8,496 nt of DNA from Acidobacteriota bacterium (GTDB lineage Bacteria > Acidobacteriota > Terriglobia > Terriglobales > Acidobacteriaceae): assembly GCA_003225615.1 (NCBI GenBank), contig QIAS01000146.1, positions 1 through 8,496 of the forward strand. The letters run 5' to 3'. The notes beneath the pieces were generated by a model that made no database searches, was not told the DNA's origin, and was given only the letters and a program-made list of their open reading frames with translations. How positions within the stretch are numbered: position 1 is the first letter of the stretch; each line of letters starts with the position of its first letter. Both the position numbers and the translations under genes were made by a program. Positions 1 through 4,891 of the stretch are shown one piece after another.

Positions 1-55
1 CAGGCAGGAGTTTCTGTTCGAGTGCGATGGATTCCGGGAACAAACCCGCCTGCAT
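1..55 (-). CDS. possible N-terminus of a gene running off the left edge (tentative)
   Basis: On the minus strand an ATG at 55-53 opens a frame that stays open to the window edge and reads MQAGLFPESIALEQKLLP, a plausible amphipathic protein start. Only 18 codons are visible and all three plus-strand frames are also open across most of this stretch, so openness alone proves little. There is no strong ribosome-binding site in front, only a weak TTGGG. No family can be named. If real, it would be followed upstream by the minus-strand ORF at 242-415 and the DUF2231 gene, all in the same direction. Confidence 0.2.
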   Translation of the reverse strand, partial: MQAGLFPESIALEQKLLP

Positions 56-241
56 AGTGACCCAAGATTACTCGCGCGCCCGACAAATGCAAAGGTGGAT
101 ACAATGCGTTTTCGATCCTTGTCGACGCTGCAGGTCGCGGTCATAGCTGCCGGCCCATAAATGCTGGTCGGAGGGGCCGGTAGCGGGTCGGCGTTGCCGC
201 AAGCTGAAGGAGAAGAGTATAGGTAGGCGGCCAAGGGGATG
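56..241. other. no gene recognised; one inverted repeat
   Basis: I find no supported gene here. The one structure is an inverted repeat, CCGGCCC at 150-156 and GGGCCGG at 174-180, with a 17-base loop. It could form a GC-rich hairpin in RNA from either strand. It has no T-run on either side, so it is not a standard intrinsic terminator. Confidence 0.4.
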
Positions 242-415
242 CTAAGCCGCTTTTTCCGCTGACTTGTCTAGCCAGTATCGATCACAAACGCGGTTGGCGA
301 TTTCCCACAGGTCGTCGAATTCTCCTATGCGCGGGACGACGATGCAGCATCGCAAGCTCGCGAATAACGGTTTCAATTCCTGATCGGACTGCGGTTGGAT
401 TAAAAGCGTCCACAG
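242..415 (-). CDS. orphan ORF, possible gene remnant or short hypothetical protein
   Basis: A minus-strand frame is open from 430 down to a TAG at 244-242. It reads like protein, including LIQPQSDQELKPLF and, near the end, VPRIGEFDDLWEIANRVC and DKSAEKAA. It has no ATG or GTG start. The only usual alternative is TTG at 376-374 (44 residues, no ribosome-binding site); the interval given starts at a CTG. The frame begins just past the end of the DUF2231 gene and overlaps its stop. The acidic and tryptophan-rich C-terminus looks like the tail of a soluble protein. It may be a truncated gene whose 5' part is lost, or a chance open frame. I do not recognise a family. Confidence 0.25.
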   Translation of the reverse strand: MWTLLIQPQSDQELKPLFASLRCCIVVPRIGEFDDLWEIANRVCDRYWLDKSAEKAA

Positions 416-416
416 T

Positions 417-890
417 CTAACCAGGCCCGTTTACACCGCTTAGAAAGCCGCCCAAGTGCGCTGTCAGCACCACAAAGGCAACGGCCAGAAATTCGATCGG
501 CAGACGGTAGCATGGCAAAGCTTCTGTCCGCCGCCGTGCGCGGAAATTTACCCACCAGAGCAGCCAGATCATCACGCTCGAAAGGCACGCAAGTACCAAG
601 TGCAACAGCAGAATTCCCTTCAGTTTTTGCCCTTCAAGCTGGAATCGCCACGCGAGAATACCCGTGGCAAGAACCGGGATCGTCGAAATCGCTGCCACTA
701 GCAGGTTGTAATAGGCTGCGTCCGCCAGGCTGCGTCGCTTCGTCCAGTGCGCTATCAGATCGAACGCTACTGCCCCAATAAACAGCGCGATCGGAAAATG
801 GATGAGCACCACATGCTGCGCATGCCGAGCGAGCAGCACCGTCCTCAGATCAAATGGATTCAACCCTGTCCGGAATAGCGCTATTGCCAC
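417..890 (-). CDS. DUF2231-type four-helix membrane protein
   Basis: This is an integral membrane protein of 157 residues with four hydrophobic segments at about 26-48, 58-81, 91-115 and 129-152. The pattern matches the DUF2231 family: HVVLIHFPIAL opening the first helix (H26, H31), a polar WTKRR loop, a histidine in the third helix (H97), and AHLGGFL in the last (H145). The family's function is not well established; histidines within the helices have suggested haem or metal binding in relatives, which I infer only by family. The usual C-terminal end after HLGG (a longer tail with another His-Gly) is replaced by SGVNGPG, so the protein ends a little early. The start is GTG at 890-888, the first start after an in-frame TGA, with GAGG about 10 bases ahead. 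It stands alone, with no clear partner gene. Confidence 0.75.
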   Translation of the reverse strand: MAIALFRTGLNPFDLRTVLLARHAQHVVLIHFPIALFIGAVAFDLIAHWTKRRSLADAAYYNLLVAAISTIPVLATGILAWRFQLEGQKLKGILLLHLVLACLSSVMIWLLWWVNFRARRRTEALPCYRLPIEFLAVAFVVLTAHLGGFLSGVNGPG

Positions 891-927
891 GTCGAAATAA
901 CCTCAGCGAATAGAAGTGCTGTTCCCT

Positions 928-940
928 CAGAAATATTCTG
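928..940. repeat. 13-bp perfect palindrome upstream of the DUF2231 gene
   Basis: CAGAA-ATA-TTCTG forms two perfect 5-base arms around a 3-base centre. It lies 38 bases upstream of the GTG start of the minus-strand membrane protein gene, where an operator could sit. It may be chance at this size. No clear -35/-10 pair was found beside it. Confidence 0.3.
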
Positions 941-1072
941 GTGTTTCCAGTTAGATAAACCGAACTGATGAGGTTTTATTCCCAGCGGTGCGCAGCACTT
1001 TGGCTGTGTCGGAATGGTTCGGGCTGGGAGCCGAATAGCGTCAAGTCGATATACTGCCCTGCTTTGAATTGG

Positions 1073-1089
1073 AAGCCAGGTGGCTTTTT
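1073..1089 (+). terminator. weak terminator-like hairpin
   Basis: The stem AAGCC (1073-1077) pairs with GGCTT (1082-1086) around the loop AGGT, and the T-run reaches 1089. The stem is short at five pairs. No plus-strand gene ends just before it, so it may be chance or may limit antisense transcription into the minus-strand gene at 1211-1864. Confidence 0.25.
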
Positions 1090-1210
1090 AAAGTGAAATG
1101 CCGTAAAGGGTCTGCTGGGGGAAATAGCGATTGCCCCTGACTCCTCTGATCACCTGGCCGGAGGTCGCGCACCCAGGCCTCGGCCTATCAGGGATGAAAT
1201 TCTTGAATCT

Positions 1211-1864
1211 TCAGCGCTGGTGGATGAAGAAATACATCAGCGCGGCGATGATCAGTAATGCGAGCAAGAAGCGGACGACGTTCCAACTGCCACTAGTCTC
1301 GGGAGTGATTGGGGAGTTGGCAATCGTCGCACTGCTGAAGTCCGCACTTGCGGTTTTCGCGTTTACTAATTTCAAATCTTCTATTTTGGTGTCATCAAGC
1401 TGCACCGAGCCGTCGGGTATGGCGGTACCCGCTTTTCGGTTCACAAATATTTTGATGTCTCCGGCATTGCCTTGCGCGGCGAGCGCCTGCGCCAGCTCGG
1501 GCATAAAATGTTTTCCCACAAAACCCATGAGCTTCTCTAGAAATTGATTCTCGATCTCTTCGTGAGTCGCTCCCAGGAACGGCTTTGCGCTAGGATCGGC
1601 GGAATGTATGGCGAAGCCACCTCCGGGTTTGAGCTCGATGTGAAAGGCGCATTTGAGCTCCCTATTTTCCAGCGGCAGCTTCAGACCGGGAAACTCCGCG
1701 GCCAGGGCACTGGCAATGTTCGCCTGAATTTTTCGTTGCAGTTCCTCCCGCGTCGGTGCTTCGAGTGGCAGCACCGCAGGATCGGTGGGATAGGCGATGA
1801 AGCCACCTCCGGGCTTGGGCTCAATACGATAGGTGAAATGCGTGATCAGGCGTTTGAGGTCCAT
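1211..1864 (-). CDS. tail-anchored protein with an internal duplication, function unknown
   Basis: From ATG 1864-1862 this gives 217 residues. Two related segments, about 12-66 and 74-130, share the opening YRIEPKPGGGF / FHIELKPGGGF, then DP, then an AP/AT-x-EE step into a helix. Each would fold as two or three strands and a helix. This resembles the small strand-helix fold of HicB-like proteins, by motif shape only. A polar linker (131-195) follows, then a single hydrophobic segment, about 196-214, ending in HQR. There is no signal peptide, so I infer a cytoplasmic head anchored by the C-terminal helix. A TTG at 1897 would add 11 residues; neither start has a good ribosome-binding site, and I prefer the ATG because a -10-like TACAAT lies 8 bases before it. 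The duplication is still visible in DNA (15 identical bases at 1613-1627 and 1799-1813). No toxin gene is adjacent. I do not recognise a named family. Confidence 0.7.
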   Translation of the reverse strand: MDLKRLITHFTYRIEPKPGGGFIAYPTDPAVLPLEAPTREELQRKIQANIASALAAEFPGLKLPLENRELKCAFHIELKPGGGFAIHSADPSAKPFLGATHEEIENQFLEKLMGFVGKHFMPELAQALAAQGNAGDIKIFVNRKAGTAIPDGSVQLDDTKIEDLKLVNAKTASADFSSATIANSPITPETSGSWNVVRFLLALLIIAALMYFFIHQR

Positions 1865-1872
1865 GGGACGTG

Positions 1873-1878
1873 ATTGTA
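1873..1878 (-). promoter_or_regulatory. -10-like box, possible leaderless start
   Basis: TACAAT on the minus strand ends 8 bases before the preferred ATG at 1864. Transcription would then start at or next to the start codon, giving a leaderless message, which fits the lack of a ribosome-binding site. The -35 region is poor: the best hexamer is TTACGA at a 19-base spacing. Confidence 0.25.
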
Positions 1879-2080
1879 GCGTGATTCTTAATGGCAATCG
1901 TAATTACGTCGGTGCTGCTCACCTGGAAGACTCGCGGGCCAAATTGTGGAGTACAGTCTAACGATTTCGCGGCTTGCTTTTCGCTGGCAACTTCTTCCCA
2001 ATCAGAAGAAACTCCAATCATGGTTGGGGGTAAGGACTACGGGGATCGAACGGTAACGGCTGCTAAAGCCTGGAGGGATT

Positions 2081-2156
2081 TGGTGGACCTGGTCGGGTTC
2101 GAACCGACGACCTCTTCCATGCCATGGAAGCGCGCTCCCAACTGCGCCACAGGCCC
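2081..2156 (-). tRNA. tRNA-Ala (anticodon GGC), CCA encoded
   Basis: The minus strand folds into a full cloverleaf of 76 bases. The acceptor stem is GGGCCTG with CAGGTCC, followed by A73 and an encoded CCA. The D arm is GCGC/GCGC, the anticodon stem CTTCC/GGAAG, and the T arm GTCGG-TTCGAAC-CCGAC. The anticodon loop ATGGCAT places GGC at positions 34-36, which reads alanine codons GCC and GCU. The third acceptor pair is G3:U70, the classic identity element for alanyl-tRNA synthetase, which supports the assignment independently of the anticodon. The gene stands alone and is transcribed away from the 2316 gene. Confidence 0.97.
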
Positions 2157-2196
2157 ACACTGCGTGCCGAAACAGCAGAAGGGTTAAACTCTGTAT

Positions 2197-2210
2197 ACAA
2201 TTAGAATTGT
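2197..2210. repeat. 14-bp palindrome overlapping the tRNA promoter
   Basis: ACAATT-AG-AATTGT has two perfect 6-base arms. It overlaps the -10 box of the tRNA-Ala promoter and spans the expected transcription start. It may be an operator or simply AT-rich symmetry. Confidence 0.35.
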
Positions 2211-2234
2211 CGCCCACCTCCCTGCGTTAGTCAA
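2206..2234 (-). promoter_or_regulatory. sigma-70-type promoter for tRNA-Ala
   Basis: On the minus strand TTGACT (2234-2229) and GACAAT (2211-2206) are spaced by exactly 17 bases. Transcription would start near 2199, about 43 bases before the mature tRNA 5' end. This leaves a leader that RNase P would remove. Confidence 0.6.
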
Positions 2235-2252
2235 ACGAGGCGTACCCCCATT

Positions 2253-2280
2253 TTGAGAAACAGTGGAAAATTAGTATCCT
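2253..2280 (+). promoter_or_regulatory. sigma-70-type promoter for the gene at 2316
   Basis: TTGAGA (2253-2258) and TATCCT (2275-2280) are spaced by 16 bases on the plus strand. Transcription would start near 2287, about 29 bases before the ATG. Its -35 box lies only about 20 bases from that of the divergent tRNA promoter, so the two could interfere with or be controlled together. Confidence 0.5.
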
Positions 2281-2315
2281 GATGTCGCTTGGTGCGTATC
2301 CCTTTGCCATCCACA

Positions 2316-3026
2316 ATGAATTTAAGATCAATCAGCTTCGTCGTTCTTCCCTTTTTCCTCTTGTCTGCCTGCCTTTCAACAGCACAAGCCGCGCCTAAGG
2401 GCCAAGCGGCGGCTGGTCCGCCCGTGTCCTACACCTCGGTAAGTCAGTTGAACATGCTGCTCTCGCAAGTCGAGCAGGCTGCGCAGGCGACGGCTGTCGA
2501 TTTGGCAAGACTCCGGATTGAGCGCTGGAAGACCGATTCCTCCACCAAGCGTCAAACTCAGGCTAATGTGGAATCTGTCCAACGCAATTTACAGAACGCG
2601 CTGCCGGAGATCATCAACCAGCTACGCGCTTCGCCAGAAGATCTGACGGCGACTTTCAGGCTGTATCGGAACCTCGATGTGCTCTTCGATGTTTTTGGCT
2701 CCCTGGTAGAGGCAGCGGGAGCGTTCGGTTCCAAGGACGAGTTCCAATCACTTTCCAACGATCTCAGCGGGCTGGAAACAGCACGCCGCTCCCTCGCCGA
2801 GCGCATGGAAAACCTGACCACCTCGAAGGAGGCGGAACTAGCCCACCTGCGCGCGCAGGTGAAAATGTCGGCGAACCCGCCAGCCCCGTCAAAAAAAGTT
2901 ATTGTGGACGACACTGAACCTGCCAAAAAACCCGCCCCCAAGAAAAAGACGCCCAAAACCACTAAGCCGGCCACTCCACCAGCGACTCAGCAGCAACAAA
3001 CAACCCCGCAGCCGCAACCGAAGTAG
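2316..3026 (+). CDS. exported helical protein with Lys/Pro/Gln-rich tail, unknown function
   Basis: From ATG 2316 this gives 236 residues. The N-terminus is a signal peptide (MNLRS, then a hydrophobic run). It offers two cleavage options: a lipobox LSAC with Cys19, or a signal peptidase I site after AQA at 23-25. The body, about 38-173, is almost wholly helical, with heptad-like stretches (LNMLLSQVEQAAQ; LSGLETARRSLAERMENL) that suggest a bundle or coiled coil. The tail from about 180 is low-complexity Lys, Pro, Thr and Gln, typical of a flexible or wall-facing linker. A TTG at 2289 would add 9 residues ahead of the signal peptide, so I prefer the ATG although neither has a clear ribosome-binding site. 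It has its own promoter (2253-2280). I do not recognise a characterised family; it is likely a periplasmic or envelope protein. Confidence 0.75.
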   Translation: MNLRSISFVVLPFFLLSACLSTAQAAPKGQAAAGPPVSYTSVSQLNMLLSQVEQAAQATAVDLARLRIERWKTDSSTKRQTQANVESVQRNLQNALPEIINQLRASPEDLTATFRLYRNLDVLFDVFGSLVEAAGAFGSKDEFQSLSNDLSGLETARRSLAERMENLTTSKEAELAHLRAQVKMSANPPAPSKKVIVDDTEPAKKPAPKKKTPKTTKPATPPATQQQQTTPQPQPK

Positions 3027-3117
3027 ATTTACAAGAATCGACTCGCCAAGTGGGTGCGCTTCAAAACGCCCCCCTGCAAATATCTGTATCTCTTTGAAAA
3101 TCAGGCGCTTAATCCTG

Positions 3118-3145
3118 GAACTCTCAACTGTACGCTGGAGTCTAT
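3118..3145 (+). promoter_or_regulatory. ECF-type promoter candidate upstream of the sigma factor gene
   Basis: GAACTC (3118-3123, preceded by G) and TCTAT (3141-3145) are spaced by 17 bases. This is close to the RpoE/AlgU-type pattern of GAACTT, 16-17 bases, then TCT. A start near 3151 would give a leader of about 87 bases. If real, the sigma factor at 3238 probably drives its own operon, as is common for the class. Confidence 0.4.
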
Positions 3146-3219
3146 GTATTAAGGAGGGTAGCGGCCAGGCGGTGCGGGCGCTGATTACTTTTGATGCGAG
3201 TTTGCGAAGCGAAAAAAAC

Positions 3220-3230
3220 TATAATAGGGG
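3220..3230 (+). promoter_or_regulatory. TATAAT box and ribosome-binding site just before the sigma factor gene
   Basis: TATAAT (3220-3225) is a perfect -10 box, and AGGGG (3226-3230) is a ribosome-binding site 7 bases before the ATG at 3238. If the TATAAT were used, transcription would start near 3232, inside or after the ribosome-binding site. The two signals therefore conflict. The -35 is also poor, so I think the AGGGG is the working element for transcripts from upstream. Confidence 0.45.
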
Positions 3231-3237
3231 TTACGCC

Positions 3238-3990
3238 ATGACAGTCATGGCGGGAGCAACCACGTTGGGCGATCTCGCAAGCGCAATCGGAGTGCGGGCT
3301 CAGGAAGCCGCCATTGTCGCGGAACTGAAGGCCGGATCAGAGGACGCGTATGCCTGGCTGATCGGTGAGTTTCACCAGCCGATTTATAGCCTGGTGTACC
3401 GCATGGTCAACGATCCGGCTGACGCCGCCGATACTACCCAGGAAGTGTTCCTGAAAGTTTTCCGCGGAATGAAGCATTTCCACGGCGAGTCGAGCCTGAA
3501 GACATGGATTTATCGCATCGCGCTCCACGAAGCCTCAAATCGCCGGCGCTGGTGGTTCCGGCACAAGGCGCGTGAGACTTCGATTGAGCCGGGCGAGTCA
3601 GATGCAAGGCTGGACAACGCGGCCGGCTTTGAGAATTCTCTGGTTGACGAACGCGATTCTCCGTTCGACAACGTGGCTCACGAAGAGGTCCGGGCACAGG
3701 TGGAACAGGAATTACACAAAGTACCCGAACCGTATCGCACGACGTTGGTTCTGCGTGACCTGGAAGAGATGTCGTACGAGGAGATTGCCGAAATCATGGA
3801 AGTCTCTCTAGGCACAGTGAAATCCCGGCTCACTCGTGGGCGTCAAGCGCTTAAGCGCCGTTTAAGCACGTACGTTCGAGAAGTCGGACCGGAACTCGGC
3901 TTATTGAGCCCAGAGCCAGAGAATGATCAAGTGCATGAGGCAGAGTGCCAGATTTCCAGTGGTGGGAAGCGGATTGAGGTGACACCATGA
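3238..3990 (+). CDS. ECF RNA polymerase sigma factor (sigma-E/RpoE-like)
   Basis: This 250-residue protein directs RNA polymerase to stress or envelope promoters. Region 2 lies at about 28-105: a helix around LIGEFHQPIYSLVYRMV, then the core-binding and -10 stretch DAADTTQEVFLKVFRGM, then SLKTWIYRIALHEASNRRR. A polar linker (about 106-150) follows. Region 4 at about 155-210 contains KVPEPYRTTLVLRDLEEMSY and the -35-binding helix-turn-helix EEIAEIMEVSLGTVKSRLTR. A 40-residue tail after region 4 is unusual in length and contains a lone Cys. The start is ATG 3238, with AGGGG 7 bases ahead. An in-frame GTG at 3172 would add 22 residues, but the strong AAGGAGG at 3151 lies too far from it (about 14 bases). 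The gene overlaps the anti-sigma gene by ATGA, which implies translational coupling and paired amounts. Confidence 0.93.
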   Translation: MTVMAGATTLGDLASAIGVRAQEAAIVAELKAGSEDAYAWLIGEFHQPIYSLVYRMVNDPADAADTTQEVFLKVFRGMKHFHGESSLKTWIYRIALHEASNRRRWWFRHKARETSIEPGESDARLDNAAGFENSLVDERDSPFDNVAHEEVRAQVEQELHKVPEPYRTTLVLRDLEEMSYEEIAEIMEVSLGTVKSRLTRGRQALKRRLSTYVREVGPELGLLSPEPENDQVHEAECQISSGGKRIEVTP

Positions 3991-4658
3991 AGTGCGGTGA
4001 GGCCAAGTCGTTGTTCTCGCCGTATCTGGACGGCGCCGTGACCGGTACCCAGATGCACGCGCTCAGCCAGCATCTGGAAATTTGTTTGCGCTGCAAGCGC
4101 GAATATGACGGGCTTAAGAGCACTCAGCAGTTGCTTACGAGTGTCGGGCGAAGAAAGGCGCCGGCCGATCTGGCATTGAGACTGCGCGTTGCAGTCTCCA
4201 ATGAGGCGGCGCTGGCCAAGCGGCCGCGCTTTGACGGCATGCTAGTCCGATTGCAGAATGCGGTAAACGGTCTGGTGGTACCCGCCACGGCGGGATTGGT
4301 AAGCGCCGTGATTATCTTCGGCGTGCTGATGGGGATGTTTGCTCTCCCCGCTCAGTTACAAGCTGGCAATGAAGACGTTCCACTCATGCTCTATACCGCG
4401 CCAGAGCTGCAGCAGACGGCATTCGGCATGACGCTGAATTCCATCAACGGCGATTCCCTGGTGATCGAAGCCGATGTGGATGCCAATGGCCGCGTACAGG
4501 ACTACCGCATCGTCTCCGATCCGGACGATTCCAAGGACCTGTTGCCACAAGTGAAGAACATGCTGATCTTCACCACGTTTCGGCCAGCAACCTCCATGGG
4601 GCGGCCCACCTCAGGTCGGGCCGTGCTGTCGTTCTCCAAGATCAGCGTGAAAGGGTAA
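3987..4658 (+). CDS. zinc-finger anti-sigma factor with TM helix and TonB-C-like domain
   Basis: This 223-residue protein should hold the preceding sigma factor inactive at the membrane. The N-terminal zf-HC2/ZAS domain (about 1-45) has Cys3, His29, Cys33 and Cys36, the HxxxCxxC signature that binds zinc and grips the sigma factor. One transmembrane segment lies at about 94-120. The outer part (about 138-220) reads VIEADVDANGRVQDYRIVSD, then a helix, then FRPATSMGRPTSGRAVLSF. This is the strand-helix-strand pattern and the F-x-PA...G-x-P signature of the TonB C-terminal domain family. GAGGTG 5 bases before the ATG is a good ribosome-binding site, and the start overlaps the sigma stop. Release of the sigma factor could follow a signal felt by the outer domain, possibly with proteolysis; that is inference. 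No protease gene is adjacent. Confidence 0.85.
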   Translation: MKCGEAKSLFSPYLDGAVTGTQMHALSQHLEICLRCKREYDGLKSTQQLLTSVGRRKAPADLALRLRVAVSNEAALAKRPRFDGMLVRLQNAVNGLVVPATAGLVSAVIIFGVLMGMFALPAQLQAGNEDVPLMLYTAPELQQTAFGMTLNSINGDSLVIEADVDANGRVQDYRIVSDPDDSKDLLPQVKNMLIFTTFRPATSMGRPTSGRAVLSFSKISVKG

Positions 4659-4662
4659 AACG

Positions 4663-4759
4663 CATTTGGCACTTAGCATTTAGCCCTGTAGGGTCAATGC
4701 TCGTCCCAACATTTAACCACAGCTGGAACCTCAACTGGCCAAGTGCTAATTGCCAAGTG
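4663..4759. repeat. inverted repeat built from degenerate heptamers (CANTTRG)
   Basis: The left arm 4663-4685 is CATTTGG, CACTTAG, CATTTAG, then CC. The right arm 4737-4759, read on the minus strand, is CACTTGG, CAATTAG, CACTTGG, then CC. The arms match at 19 of 23 positions, with a 51-base loop that holds a small CCCT-GT-AGGG hairpin (4684-4693). It starts just after the anti-sigma stop and could end that transcript or protect its 3' end as a large stem-loop. Similar heptamer repeats between genes occur in other bacteria; I judge it to be a dispersed repeat family, which a single window cannot prove. Confidence 0.6.
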
Positions 4760-4891
4760 ATAACGGGGCTTTCTTCCGTTTGACCCTCTCTCAATAACAC
4801 CTTAAACTGGCATAGTAACTCCGACATTGCCCGCCAGCCTGCAGGAGGTTTTCCCTGGGTTCCAGGTGTCTACGTTGGCTCTTTCGCCGAG

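Larger units (their letters stand above)
891..1210. other. 320-base intergenic stretch with small hairpins, no gene
   Basis: No frame here reads like protein. Three small inverted repeats are visible: a 7-pair stem with one bulge at 1018-1035; AAGCC/GGCTT with loop AGGT followed by three Ts at 1073-1089; and GGGGAAAT/ATTGCCCC with one mismatch and an AGCG loop at 1118-1137. The last two lie downstream of the minus-strand gene that ends at 1211. The hairpin at 1073-1089 has its T-run on the plus strand, so it would stop plus-strand transcription, of which there is no sign here. None is a convincing terminator for the minus-strand gene. Confidence 0.45.

Noticed and set aside
456..781. Plus-strand ORFs opposite the DUF2231 gene
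   Set aside because: They are antisense frames over a clear membrane protein and read as Pro/Arg/Ser-rich shadow sequence.
1211..1864. HicA/HicB toxin-antitoxin system
   Set aside because: The fold likeness is weak, no small HicA-type gene lies next to it, and the C-terminal membrane anchor does not fit a HicB antitoxin.
2030..2080. tRNA remnant next to tRNA-Ala (GTTCGATCCCC on the minus strand)
   Set aside because: It resembles a T arm, but the flanking bases do not pair into a T stem and no acceptor, anticodon or D arm fits.
2902..3237. Sigma factor starting far upstream in the same open frame
   Set aside because: The upstream part overlaps the tail of the 2316 gene and lacks any family similarity. 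AGGGG before ATG 3238 and the sigma domain start fit better.
4762..4783. Intrinsic terminator after the anti-sigma gene (AACGG/CCGTT)
   Set aside because: Five-pair stem with a 9-base loop and no T-run after it, so support is too weak.
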